From Corynebacterium kutscheri (GTDB lineage: Bacteria; Actinomycetota; Actinomycetes; Mycobacteriales; Mycobacteriaceae), in NCBI RefSeq assembly GCF_000980835.1, contig NZ_CP011312.1, positions 2,290,066 to 2,354,065 of the forward strand: a DNA stretch of 64,000 nucleotides, in the 5' to 3' direction. The position numbers and the translations under genes were made by a program. A model generated the notes under the pieces. That model did no database searches, was not told the origin of the DNA, and saw only the letters and a list, made by a program, of their open reading frames with translations. This document shows, piece after piece, positions 17,901-26,333 of this stretch (its first letter is position 1; each line of letters opens with the position of its first letter).

Positions 17901-18641
17901 GTCGGTTTGATCGCCAAATACCTGTGGGCTGGCAACAGGTAAATCAGCGTACCAATCGTAGAAGCTGGTCATTGCGCCACCAATAAGGTGGGTAAACCGG
18001 GTACCAATTGCATGGCTGACCTGGCTCATAGCTGGGATTGGCGAGAAAGAAACGCACCGGTCTGGACCATAATTTTTAATGGTGTTCACATAACTGGCCG
18101 CTGAGATTTCTAGTGCTTCTTCCCAAGAGATACGTACCAAACCGCCCTTACCGCGCGCCTGTTGATAACGACGACGCTTCTCTGGATCGGTAGATACTTC
18201 TCGGAATGCGGCAACTGGATCGCCAAGTCGCTGTTTTGCCTCACGATACATCTCTACCAATACACCGCGAGCATAAGGGTATCGTACGCGAGTAGGGGAG
18301 TAGGTGTACCAAGAAAAAGCTGCACCACGCGGACATCCGCGTGGTTCATATTCCGGACGATCAGGTCCGGTAGTGGGGTAGTCGGTCTGCTGAGCCTCCC
18401 AGGTGATCAAGCCATCTTTAACGTAAACCTTCCATGAGCACGATCCGGTGCAATTCACACCATGTGTTGAACGAACAACTTTATCGTAACTCCAGCGATC
18501 CCGGTAAAAAACATCACCCGCACGTCCACCTTTACGGAAGACCGCACGATCATCATGGGTGTGCTCGTGTCGGGTGAAAAATTTACCAAGCTTTAATAAA
18601 GCTTCGGTGGCTGGGGAGTCCAAACGGGCATCACTTGTCAT
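14929..18641 (-). pseudogene. narG: Nitrate reductase alpha subunit NarG, split by a -1 frameshift
   Basis: Catalytic molybdenum subunit, present at full length (about 1237 residues) but in two frames. The N-terminal part (16704-18641) has the FS0 cluster ligands H60, C64, C68, C103 with the same spacing as E. coli NarG, and D229 in SFYDWYADLP as the expected Mo ligand. It leaves the family sequence after HTDQWRTDGF and stops 87 bases into the overlap. The C-terminal part (14929 to about 16770) resumes as FSADAIKSP in the next frame and runs to the normal end. Restoring one T to the T4 run read on the minus strand (AAAA at 16773-16776 on the plus strand) joins them exactly. No other damage is visible, so the event is recent or a sequencing error. 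Confidence 0.9.
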
Positions 18642-18678
18642 GTCTTATTTATAACATAAAATTCCGCCCACATAATCA

Positions 18679-19290
18679 TCAAGAAGCCCCGTCAGTAAAG
18701 TTTGGTAATGCTAACCTAAACTTTACTCCGGTTTTTTCCGATTTAAATCCATATGCTGCGGCTTTTTCTGGAATATCAATATCATCAACAAGGAATTTCG
18801 ACACATAAATGTTGTGGAAATCAAGGTTGGAGAACAGTCGTTTGACCGCTACATTAATTGCGGTAGAATGAATATTATGCAGTGATTGGAGAGAATATTT
18901 TGCACACAAAAACTGTTTCCAGCCCGACTCGTCAACCAAAATCACCCCATCTTTATCCTTTGGTATCGAAGCAGTAGCTAAAAGGTGAACAATCTCTTCT
19001 GGATGCGCTAGGTCACCGGCTAAAATTAGCGTCTCCCCAATCATCGGCATACAGCGCACGGCAGCCATAATTCCTGCAGCTGGACCAGAAAAAGGGGGAT
19101 TTTCGCGCACAAAACAAACATCTGTACCCAAACCAGGACGTTGAGAGCCAACCACCCATAATTGATCGGCATAGCAACGTGCACTTTCACATACCGCAGC
19201 CAACATAGTAGTTGACCCGTTAACCAACGATAACTTGTCTATTCCCATACGCTGCGAACGCCCACCAGCAAGAATAATGGCATGTTTCAT
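18679..19290 (-). CDS. mobA: Molybdenum cofactor guanylyltransferase-like protein (MobA)
   Basis: Predicted to attach GMP to Mo-molybdopterin, making the bis-MGD form used by NarG. About 203 residues. The N-terminal nucleotidyltransferase loop AIILAGGRSQRMGIDK is intact, followed by ENPPFSGPAAGIMAAV and LILAGDLAHPEEI (metal-binding aspartate). The last roughly 60 residues are less typical of MobA. The start is uncertain: ATG 19290 places the loop at residues 4-12, while TTG 19338 or ATG 19305 would add a short tail. It lies between moaD and narG in one transcription direction, which fits bis-MGD supply to NarG. Confidence 0.8.
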   Translation of the reverse strand: MKHAIILAGGRSQRMGIDKLSLVNGSTTMLAAVCESARCYADQLWVVGSQRPGLGTDVCFVRENPPFSGPAAGIMAAVRCMPMIGETLILAGDLAHPEEIVHLLATASIPKDKDGVILVDESGWKQFLCAKYSLQSLHNIHSTAINVAVKRLFSNLDFHNIYVSKFLVDDIDIPEKAAAYGFKSEKTGVKFRLALPNFTDGAS

Positions 19291-19349
19291 AGGCTGATCA
19301 ACCATTGCGCAAGCACCAATACTTTTCTTTTCAACCAACTCCAGATACT

Positions 19350-19589
19350 TTATCCACCAGCAAAAGGTGGCAATACATCCAACTGCTGTACCCCACTGAT
19401 ATCTTGATCTAGCGTTTGTAGACGTATACCGTCGGCAAGCAATGAAGATACCTGAAAAACACGCTCCAACTTAGGATTATCTGCTACCAACACATCAATA
19501 ACCTCTTGTGCGCTACAACCTGCAGCATCAAAAACTAACTGATCTGTACCGGCTGTTTCAGCAGCACCGGCAAAAAAACGAATCTGCAT
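19350..19589 (-). CDS. moaD: Molybdopterin synthase sulfur carrier MoaD
   Basis: Ubiquitin-like small subunit of molybdopterin synthase, 79 residues. Begins MQIRFFAGAAETAG and ends DVLPPFAGG, the C-terminal Gly-Gly that MoeB adenylylates and that carries the thiocarboxylate. Partner MoaE is encoded 10 kb downstream in the same gene series. ATG 19589 follows AAGGAAAAA. Confidence 0.93.
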   Translation of the reverse strand: MQIRFFAGAAETAGTDQLVFDAAGCSAQEVIDVLVADNPKLERVFQVSSLLADGIRLQTLDQDISGVQQLDVLPPFAGG

Positions 19590-19652
19590 TTTTTCCTTTC
19601 ACTACATTCTTCTCATAGTTTTGGTTCTTAACAGTTCATCCATCGACTACTA

Positions 19653-20654
19653 TTAACCACCAATAGCGCTCATTGTGCGTTCAGGCTGGATAAAAGTAGG
19701 GGTATTAATTCCATGGGCACGTGGTTTACGCTTATGTGCACCCACCCAGGCTTCAATAATCTCATCATCATTACCACCACTGCGCAAAATTGCCCGCAAG
19801 TCAATTTCCTCCTGTGAAAAAAGACAAGAACGAATCGTGCCATCTGAGGTAAGGCGAGTACGATCACAAGCTTGGCAAAAAGAATTAGTCACTGATGCAA
19901 TGACCCCAATTTTGCCACCTGGTTGATTATTATCAGCGTGAACACGCCATAATTGAGCAGGTGCCGAGCCTCGCTCATCAATCGGACTAAGGGTATATCG
20001 AGTTTGCAAAACAGAAAGAATTTCCTGTGCAGTAACCATATTGCTTCGATTCCATTTTTCCTGCGGTCCGAGCGGCATTTGTTCAATGAACCGCAATTGC
20101 AATCCTCGCTCCAAACTAAAGTGAGCTAACGGCAGGATATCTTGCTCATTGGTGCCTCGCATAATAACAGTATTAATTTTTATCGGCGCTACACCTAGTT
20201 TCTGAGTAATTTCAATTGAGCGCAATACATCTTTCAAACGATCCCTACGAGTTAGAGCAGCATAACGATGAGAATCAAGTGAATCAAGCGAAATATTAAC
20301 CCGATCAAGTCCTGCTTCAATAAAACGATGTACCCGTTTATCCAAACCAAGTCCATTAGTAGTGAGCGCAGTTTCCAGCCCCAACTTGGATGCATACCGA
20401 ATAATATTTTCTAGCCCTGGACGCAATAAAGGTTCACCACCAGTAAAACGCACTCTAGTAATTCCCAAATTCTGAGCTGCAATACGTAGCAAGCGGTTAA
20501 TCTCACTATCACTCAGTGTTTCTTCCCGTGGTAACCATTGCATACCTTCGGCAGGCATACAATAGGTACAACGTAAATTACAGCGATCGGTTAACGATAC
20601 CCGTAAGTCACGGGCAACCCTACCGTAAGCGTCACTGAGTATATGGTGAGTCAT
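19653..20654 (-). CDS. moaA: GTP 3',8-cyclase MoaA
   Basis: Radical-SAM enzyme for the first step of molybdenum-cofactor synthesis. 333 residues. The SAM cluster motif is C25-x3-C29-x2-C32 (DRCNLRCTYC). The second cluster is FCQACDRTRL with a following cysteine in RSCLF. RFTGGEPLLRPG and the C-terminal Gly-Gly (SAIGG) needed for activity are present. It is the first gene of the long leftward moa-nar series. No ribosome site is seen before ATG 20654. Confidence 0.96.
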   Translation of the reverse strand: MTHHILSDAYGRVARDLRVSLTDRCNLRCTYCMPAEGMQWLPREETLSDSEINRLLRIAAQNLGITRVRFTGGEPLLRPGLENIIRYASKLGLETALTTNGLGLDKRVHRFIEAGLDRVNISLDSLDSHRYAALTRRDRLKDVLRSIEITQKLGVAPIKINTVIMRGTNEQDILPLAHFSLERGLQLRFIEQMPLGPQEKWNRSNMVTAQEILSVLQTRYTLSPIDERGSAPAQLWRVHADNNQPGGKIGVIASVTNSFCQACDRTRLTSDGTIRSCLFSQEEIDLRAILRSGGNDDEIIEAWVGAHKRKPRAHGINTPTFIQPERTMSAIGG

Positions 20655-20655
20655 A

Positions 20656-20678
20656 CAAGCATGATAACACCAAGCATG
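20656..20678. promoter_or_regulatory. Direct repeat CAAGCATG upstream of moaA
   Basis: CAAGCATG occurs at 20656-20663 and again at 20671-20678, one and a half helical turns apart, immediately before the moaA start. A possible promoter lies further upstream on the minus strand (TTTACC, 16 bases, TATTTA). A regulator site is inference. Confidence 0.3.
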
Positions 20679-21071
20679 CTATAAATATTTCTATAAAAGA
20701 GCTGGTAAACAGCATAAAATATAAATGGGTAGACCTATAAATACTGCCCATAGGTAATTTATTCGTACTTATATTTAAGAATCACAATCTACGTTTACTC
20801 TCATCTATCTCATTTCAACTACGCTGCTTACACTGCACTCTTTATAAAAGACCGCAAAGCTACAGCTGTAATTAGATAGCTAAGAACGATATGCAAGCTG
20901 CGTATCCCCTCCAACAGCTATCACGTAAAGATGTAAAGCAAAAAATTTCTCATGCCAGTGTATGGCGGTAACCGACAGTAAATATTCAAGTCACCTGGTT
21001 GATACCAACCTAAAAAGGCTTCCGAAATACAACACAAACTCTACAACTTTTGAATGAATCGTTTATGATAC
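20679..21071. other. Divergent intergenic region, moaA / iron operon
   Basis: About 390 AT-rich bases without an ORF of note. It should hold both divergent promoters. An imperfect inverted repeat ATGGGTAG ... CTGCCCAT lies at about 20726-20752. Nothing else was recognised. Confidence 0.4.
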
Positions 21072-21110
21072 TTAGTCGAGCTATACCTAATTAAGGTAAA
21101 GCTTGGTCTT
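21072..21110 (+). promoter_or_regulatory. Two adjacent DtxR-like iron boxes
   Basis: TTAGTCGAGCTATACCTAA (21072-21090) matches the DtxR 19-base consensus at 13 positions, including both outer ends. TAAGGTAAAGCTTGGTCTT (21092-21110) matches well on its left half. Together they form a larger dyad AGCTATACCT-AATTA-AGGTAAAGCT. They lie 20-60 bases before the iron transporter start, so iron-dependent repression by a DtxR protein is expected. Confidence 0.6.
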
Positions 21111-21130
21111 ATTATATTGAAGGGAAGATA

Positions 21131-22171
21131 ATGCGCATTAACCGTGCCATCGTCGCTACAGCTGCCGCACTATTAGCGTTGACACTCACTGCCTGCTCGA
21201 CTGAAAATACCAGCTCGTCAAACAACTCGAGCCAATCAGCAAGCACGAGCGATTCTGTAACTATCAAGCACGCTTTTGGTGAAACAGTTATTCAAGGAAC
21301 CCCAGAACGTATCGCTACTGTAGGCTGGGCAAACCATGAGGTACCACTTGCTCTCGGTGTCGTCCCGGTAGGTATATCACGTGCAACCTTTGGCGATGAT
21401 GACGGTAATGGCATTCTGCCCTGGGTAGAAGATAAACTTGCTGAACTTGGTGGCGAGACCCCGGTGCTTTTCGACGAAACTGACGGTATTCCTTTCGAGC
21501 AGGTTGCTGATACGAAACCAGATGTTATTTTGGCTGCCTATTCCGGTATGACCCAGGAAGACTATGACAAACTCTCAAAGATTGCTCCGGTGATTGCACA
21601 GCCTGGTGAAGCATGGCAGACCAGCTTGGAAGAAATGAACCTCATGGATTCTCAGGGCATGAACCAGGCAGCAGCAGGGGAGAAGCTCAATCAGGATCTC
21701 AAGCAAGAAATTGCTGACACCATGGCCGCATACCCAGCGCTCAAAGGAAAGAAAGTCTTGTTTACCAGCTTCGGCTACTCTAAAGAAGATAACAACCTTG
21801 GTTTCTACACCACCAATGACCCTCGCGCTGGATTCCTCCAAAGCGCTGGTTTTGAGGTTCCAACCGTCGTTAAGGAAGACACTCAGACCGCAAGTGGTTT
21901 CTGGTCTGAACGCTCACTAGAAAACCCCGAAGCTTTTGATGATGTTGATGTGTTTATCTCCTATGGTTCCGATGATGAGGCAGAAAACCAGGAAACACTC
22001 AAAGCTCTCCAAGAAAACCCACTCACAGGTCGTATCCCAGCAGTTCAGGCTGGTCGGGTTGTTTTCTTAGGCAATGGACCCATCGCTGCTGCAGCTAATC
22101 CAACCCCTTTGTCTATTCCGGCTACCTTGGATACCTACTTTGGCATGATTAACCAGGCAGCAACTCGTTAA
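21131..22171 (+). CDS. Iron-siderophore ABC transporter substrate-binding lipoprotein
   Basis: Extracytoplasmic FecB/FepB-type binding protein, 346 residues. Lipoprotein signal with LTAC (Cys 22), then a serine/asparagine linker of about 25 residues and a periplasmic-binding fold: TVGWANHEVPLALGV, FEQVADTKPDVILAAYSG, and KVLFTSFGYSK. ATG follows GAAGGGAAGATA. It is the first gene of a four-gene operon with overlapping junctions and DtxR-like boxes upstream. The layout matches DtxR-regulated siderophore systems of corynebacteria such as irp6ABC, but exact orthology and the siderophore are not determined here. Confidence 0.88.
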   Translation: MRINRAIVATAAALLALTLTACSTENTSSSNNSSQSASTSDSVTIKHAFGETVIQGTPERIATVGWANHEVPLALGVVPVGISRATFGDDDGNGILPWVEDKLAELGGETPVLFDETDGIPFEQVADTKPDVILAAYSGMTQEDYDKLSKIAPVIAQPGEAWQTSLEEMNLMDSQGMNQAAAGEKLNQDLKQEIADTMAAYPALKGKKVLFTSFGYSKEDNNLGFYTTNDPRAGFLQSAGFEVPTVVKEDTQTASGFWSERSLENPEAFDDVDVFISYGSDDEAENQETLKALQENPLTGRIPAVQAGRVVFLGNGPIAAAANPTPLSIPATLDTYFGMINQAATR

Positions 22172-23139
22172 TGAAGCAGCTTACGCTGAGTCTTATCGTG
22201 CTCGTCGCGGCGATGCTTGCCAGCATCACCCTCGGCGTGCGCGATATTTCTCTTTCCGACGTTTATCAGGCGATATTAGGACATACCAATACCGTCGAAC
22301 AAGCTGTTGCCGCAGCTCGACTACCACGAACCATACTTGGTGTTCTCGCTGGTGCTGGACTTTCTGCCGCTGGTCTAGCCTTCCAATCAATTACTCGTAA
22401 CCCCTTGGCTGATCCTGGTATTTTAGGTGTGCTTCATGGGGCATCGCTTGCAGTGGTTCTTGGCATTACCTTTGGTTGGAATGCACCATTTTTATTAGCT
22501 ATTATCGGTGCCGGAATAGCCGGTGTGTTTGTTTTCATTATCGGTTCCATGGGTAGATCTGGTGCAACTCCATTAAAACTTGCTCTTGCCGGTGCTGCTA
22601 CCACAGCTGCCTTAGTATCTTTAATTCGGCTTATTTCGCTGCCTCAATCGCGGGTGCTCGATTCTTTCCGGCATTGGCAAGTAGGCGATATCGGTGATAC
22701 CCAGTGGCCAACCTTACGTATTGCGATCCCAATTATTGGCCTAGCGCTTATAGTGTTGTGGTCTCAAGCAGGTAGCATGAATGCCTTGGCGTTAGGCGAT
22801 GAAGCAGCTACCGCCTTAGGGTTTCATGTTTCGCGCGTGCGGCTTATCGTAGGAATAAGCGGCATTGTTTTATGCGGAATGGTCACCGCCCTATGTGGTC
22901 CTATTTCTTTTATTGGTCTCGTTGTTCCTCATGCGTGCCGGATGCTTAGTTCTACAAATCATCGCATTTTAGTGCCATTTTCTATTTTATTGGGTGCTAG
23001 TTTTCTGCTTATTTCCGATACGCTTGGCCGCTTAATTATCGACAATACTGAGATTGCCGTTGGCATTTTAATGCCACTTATTGGTGCTCCGGTGTTTGTT
23101 TGGATTGTTCACACTTTTAAGGCACGTGAATTGGCATGA
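22171..23139 (+). CDS. FecCD-family iron-siderophore permease, subunit 1
   Basis: Inner-membrane permease of 322 residues with about nine to ten hydrophobic segments. BtuC/FecCD landmarks: RLPRTILGVLAGAGLSAAGL near residue 50, FQSITRNPLADPGILGV just after, LALGDEAATALGFHVSRVR near 210 (cytoplasmic coupling region) and GPISFIGLVVPHACRM near 250. ATG shares one base with the upstream stop (TAATG). Forms a heterodimer with the next gene product. Confidence 0.9.
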   Translation: MKQLTLSLIVLVAAMLASITLGVRDISLSDVYQAILGHTNTVEQAVAAARLPRTILGVLAGAGLSAAGLAFQSITRNPLADPGILGVLHGASLAVVLGITFGWNAPFLLAIIGAGIAGVFVFIIGSMGRSGATPLKLALAGAATTAALVSLIRLISLPQSRVLDSFRHWQVGDIGDTQWPTLRIAIPIIGLALIVLWSQAGSMNALALGDEAATALGFHVSRVRLIVGISGIVLCGMVTALCGPISFIGLVVPHACRMLSSTNHRILVPFSILLGASFLLISDTLGRLIIDNTEIAVGILMPLIGAPVFVWIVHTFKARELA

Positions 23140-24179
23140 CAGATTCATCCTCTTTAGCAGTCGAACCGTCGATAAGCGCTCACGCGTTACGACGGCAACG
23201 CACACTAGCTCGCACCAAAGCAATAACTGGTATTACTGTCTTATTAATTCTGCTGGTGGTATTGATTGCGGTAGCCCTGATGTACGGGGAAACTTTTTAT
23301 CCGCTTAGCGATGTTTTTGCAGTTATCCAGGGACGTACTGTTCCCGGTGCCTCCTATACTGTCGGTGAACTGCGACTACCTCGGACAATTATCGGTGTAT
23401 GCGTTGGTCTTGCATTGGGTGCTTCCGGAGTAAGTTTTCAAATAATGTTGCGTAACCAACTAGCCAGTCCCGATATTGTAGGTATTTCGGCAACTGCTAG
23501 CACGGTCGGTGTTATTGGTATTACTGTTTTCCATCTCAATAGCTGGCTAATTTCACTGCTATCACTGGTTTTTACTCTTCTTGTCGCTATCGCTATGTAT
23601 ACCTTTACTAAAGGTGGCACAAAGCTGATTCTTATTGGCATCGGAGTGGGCGCTTTTATGCAATCCATTGTGGTGTTTGTACTTTCTAAAGCCAATGAAT
23701 CTGATCTACAAAGCGCTGGGCGATGGATGGCTGGATCACTAAATCAATCCAACTGGAAACTAGTTCTCCCGGTAGTCGTATTGGTATTAATCCTACTGCC
23801 GCTGCTTATTTGCTTATCACACCATCTCTCAGTGCTTCGCCTTGGCGATGAACTAGCAGCCGGATTAGGCCTCAGTGTTGATCGCTCTCGCAAAACAGTC
23901 ATGGCGTTAAGCGTATTTCTTACTGCCGTATCAACTGCTGCTGTTGGCCCCATCGCTTTCGTTGCTTTTATGTCTGGTCCCATCGCACTGCGCATTCCAC
24001 ACCGCAATCTTATTTTGACCGCCTCACTAATTGGTGCACTTTTAGTTTTGGTTTCCGATCTTATTTCTCAACTATTATTGCCCTACCGTTACCCGGTAGG
24101 TGTGGTTACTGGAGTACTCGGCGCACCATTTCTTATCTATCTGCTTATCCGTTCCAACAAGAAGGGTGCCTCGCTGTGA
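23136..24179 (+). CDS. FecCD-family iron-siderophore permease, subunit 2
   Basis: Second permease, 347 residues. A polar N-terminal tail of about 30 residues (with RRQRTLARTKA) precedes the first membrane segment. Family stretches: ELRLPRTIIGVCVGLALGASG, FQIMLRNQLASPDIVGISA, LRLGDELAAGLGLSVDRSR and VGPIAFVAFMSGPIALRI; the usual PH of the last motif is replaced by SG-P. Overlaps the previous gene by four bases (ATGA) and the ATPase gene by four bases (GTGA). Confidence 0.9.
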   Translation: MTDSSSLAVEPSISAHALRRQRTLARTKAITGITVLLILLVVLIAVALMYGETFYPLSDVFAVIQGRTVPGASYTVGELRLPRTIIGVCVGLALGASGVSFQIMLRNQLASPDIVGISATASTVGVIGITVFHLNSWLISLLSLVFTLLVAIAMYTFTKGGTKLILIGIGVGAFMQSIVVFVLSKANESDLQSAGRWMAGSLNQSNWKLVLPVVVLVLILLPLLICLSHHLSVLRLGDELAAGLGLSVDRSRKTVMALSVFLTAVSTAAVGPIAFVAFMSGPIALRIPHRNLILTASLIGALLVLVSDLISQLLLPYRYPVGVVTGVLGAPFLIYLLIRSNKKGASL

Positions 24180-24967
24180 GCACTGCTCATTCACTCCAAG
24201 CACACGACGTCGAACTAGCCTATGGCGAGCGCACTATCGCTAGTAACCTCAGTGTATCCATTACTCCCGGTAAAATTACCTCAATTATCGGCCCCAATGG
24301 TTGCGGCAAATCCACCCTGCTCAAAGCCCTAGCTCGGCTACTCAAACCGACATCAGGAACCGTAACTCTTAACGGGATAGCTTTATCAGAATGGAACTCT
24401 AAAAAACTGGCGCACAATCTAGGGCTTCTGCCGCAAACTCCACTGGCCCCGGAAGGGATTTCAGTAACTGATCTTGTTGGCCGCGGGCGTACTCCTTATC
24501 AAGGTATGTTAGGGCGCTGGTCTAGCCGTGATTATGATGCCGTCGCTCATGCTATTAATGTCACTGGCATTTCTGATCTTGCGGAACGCACCATTGATGA
24601 ACTTTCTGGCGGTCAGCGCCAGCGGGTATGGATCGCTATGGCATTAGCTCAAGAAACAGAAGTTTTGCTTCTCGACGAACCAACCACCTATTTAGATGTT
24701 ACCCATCAATTAGATGTGCTTGACCTGCTTAAAGACCTTAATACCACTAGCGCAACGACTATCGTTATGGTGCTTCATGATCTCAACCTAGCCGCACACT
24801 ACTCTGATGAACTTATTGCCATGCGGGAAGGAAAGATTATCTGCACTGGCACCCCGGAAGAAGTAGTCACTGAAGAAAATGTGCACGAAATATTTCATCT
24901 CACCTCTAAGGTAATAGCCGACCCGGTATCTGGTTCCCCCATGGTTATTCCTATTGGTAGGTGGTAA
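24176..24967 (+). CDS. Iron-siderophore ABC transporter ATP-binding protein
   Basis: FecE/FepC-type ATPase, 263 residues, GTG start inside the end of the permease gene. Walker A GPNGCGKST near residue 40, FecE-type VTDLVGRGRTPYQGM near 100, signature LSGGQRQRVWIAMAL near 140, Walker B VLLLDEPTTYLD and switch histidine in MVLHDLN. Last gene of the operon; no strong rho-independent terminator faces it. Confidence 0.92.
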   Translation: MSTAHSLQAHDVELAYGERTIASNLSVSITPGKITSIIGPNGCGKSTLLKALARLLKPTSGTVTLNGIALSEWNSKKLAHNLGLLPQTPLAPEGISVTDLVGRGRTPYQGMLGRWSSRDYDAVAHAINVTGISDLAERTIDELSGGQRQRVWIAMALAQETEVLLLDEPTTYLDVTHQLDVLDLLKDLNTTSATTIVMVLHDLNLAAHYSDELIAMREGKIICTGTPEEVVTEENVHEIFHLTSKVIADPVSGSPMVIPIGRW

Positions 24968-25105
24968 TTGGCATTACCCATTCGCCCCTAGAGCTACCAC
25001 GTACATGGGCACAACAACTGGTAGACAGATCAATAAAAACACGTACGCAATGCGGTTGTACACGTCGTCAATCTTTCTTTTCATCTGCGATAGTGGCGTA
25101 TAAAA

Positions 25106-25135
25106 AACCTGGGATGATAGTGTTCATCCCAGGTT
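25106..25135 (-). terminator. Terminator of the leftward small-gene pair
   Basis: Perfect 12-base inverted repeat AACCTGGGATGA (25106-25117) and TCATCCCAGGTT (25124-25135), six-base loop. The T-run (six T) follows on the minus strand, so it mainly ends the operon of the 57- and 146-residue proteins. It could also stop readthrough from the iron operon. Confidence 0.75.
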
Positions 25136-25181
25136 GATTATTATCATCAATCAGTTCCTGATAAAAATCAGTCATTACCAC

Positions 25182-25355
25182 CTATTTATGGTGACGGTTT
25201 TTCACAAAATTGACCAATGCTGCTGCGATTATGGTGAAAGTAATAAGGATACAGAATCCGAGAATCGACTTGTTTGATATAGCAACATACCCCGAAAGTG
25301 CTAAACCAAATAATGCTACAACAACAGCATTAGGAGATATTTTAAAATTATTCAT
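25182..25355 (-). CDS. Small two-segment membrane protein (57 aa), partner of the gene upstream
   Basis: Function unknown. ATG 25355 follows AAAGGAG with a seven-base spacer, one of the best ribosome sites in the window. The product starts MNNFKISPNAVVV and has two hydrophobic segments (about residues 11-26 and 31-48) ending in a basic tail VKNRHHK. It begins 26 bases after the stop of the 146-residue gene and both precede one terminator, so they form a two-gene operon. A large exported-looking protein followed by a tiny membrane protein is the layout of some peptide-toxin/immunity pairs; that reading is inference only. Confidence 0.65.
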   Translation of the reverse strand: MNNFKISPNAVVVALFGLALSGYVAISNKSILGFCILITFTIIAAALVNFVKNRHHK

Positions 25356-25381
25356 GGCCTACTCCTTTGTGCATTCGATTT

Positions 25382-25822
25382 TTAAACACGTTGACTACCT
25401 CGAAGCTGTCTGATCCAGATGTAATGGACTTTAACTCTTCCATTACACTTCTTATGATGGCTGAGGACTACAGTAACACCAGTAATAATAGCTTCGATGA
25501 CAGTGCACGCTACCCAACTAACCCCGAGAATAGCGCAGATAGCGGCGCTAAGGGAGACCCCAAATCCGCTGATGATCATATCTTGTTCTAGGGAAGTCAA
25601 CTCCACCCAGAATCCTCTATTTTCTCTTCCTCCACTTACGTAAGCGGTGATGGCATGCAAGTCTAATAGTGCTAACTTCGTGCTTCCAAGGTTGAAGGTT
25701 ACTGTCGAATCTTCATTTATGGTACGTGGAATGTCTGAGTTAGAACTCTGGAGTGACTCATAATCCTGCACCAGTTTGATTGTGACGCTGCTGGAAAACC
25801 ACTGGGTCATTTGTTTCCGCAC
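25382..25822 (-). CDS. Uncharacterised protein with C-terminal Gly/Ala hydrophobic domain
   Basis: Function unknown, about 146 residues. The start is uncertain: GTG 25822 has AAGGA about ten bases upstream; TTG 25846 and ATG 25810 are alternatives. There is no N-terminal signal peptide. Residues about 1-80 are polar (with TVTFNLGSTKLALLDLHAI). Then comes LTSLEQDMIISGFG, followed by a hydrophobic Ala/Gly/Ile block SLSAAICAILGVSWVACTVI and EAIITGVTVVLSHH, and a tail KKCNGRVKVHYIWIRQ. Three cysteines lie in the C-terminal half. The small-residue hydrophobic block with a short Cys-basic tail recalls bacteriocin-like peptides, but no family is recognised with confidence. Confidence 0.5.
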   Translation of the reverse strand: MRKQMTQWFSSSVTIKLVQDYESLQSSNSDIPRTINEDSTVTFNLGSTKLALLDLHAITAYVSGGRENRGFWVELTSLEQDMIISGFGVSLSAAICAILGVSWVACTVIEAIITGVTVVLSHHKKCNGRVKVHYIWIRQLRGSQRV

Positions 25823-25846
25823 TAGTAGAGAATCCTTATTCTGCAA

Positions 25847-26287
25847 AAAGATAACAGCTAAAATTACCGAAAGTAATGCCCTAGCTAGAGGGGCATAGTC
25901 TCTCCTATCTCTATAGTGCTAAATTACGATACACGTTATCTAGTTTTTGGTACCTAATCAATAGCATTAAATAAATCACTTCTCTACTATTCGTTTCGGC
26001 CAAGAAACACAGCTATTAAGGTTCACAGGTATGCTCATATTAAATTATTCCCAGGCAGTCTTCGATTCCACGAGCAGTAAATATAAATAAATTAGCGATG
26101 CCATAGCGGCCCATCTAAGCTATTTAAAAAACACATTCAAGCATAATTGGCGATACCTACTAAGAGCATCACACCAGCTCAAACCCCTCAGCTAACCCAA
26201 CAAAATGCTCACTATCATGAAACAAACACATGAACGAATCCATCACACCAACTGTTAAGGAATAATTATCGCACTTACGTAAAACAA
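25847..26287. other. Intergenic region with no recognised gene
   Basis: About 440 AT-rich bases. It should carry the promoter of the leftward pair. An imperfect hairpin TGCCCTAGCTAGAGGGGCA is at 25878-25896. No ORF with a ribosome site was seen. Confidence 0.35.
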
Positions 26288-26323
26288 AACCGCTGCCCGG
26301 TAATGAATACCAGGGCAGCGGTT
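26288..26323 (-). terminator. Terminator of the small secreted helical protein gene
   Basis: Arms AACCGCTGCCC (26288-26298) and GGGCAGCGGTT (26313-26323), 14-base loop, followed on the minus strand by TTTGTTTT. It starts ten bases beyond the stop codon. Confidence 0.8.
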
Positions 26324-26333
26324 GTTGCTATTT

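Noticed and set aside
25210..25591. Two plus-strand frames opposite the 57- and 146-residue genes
   Set aside because: They lack ribosome sites, while the minus-strand genes have one strong ribosome site and a shared terminator.
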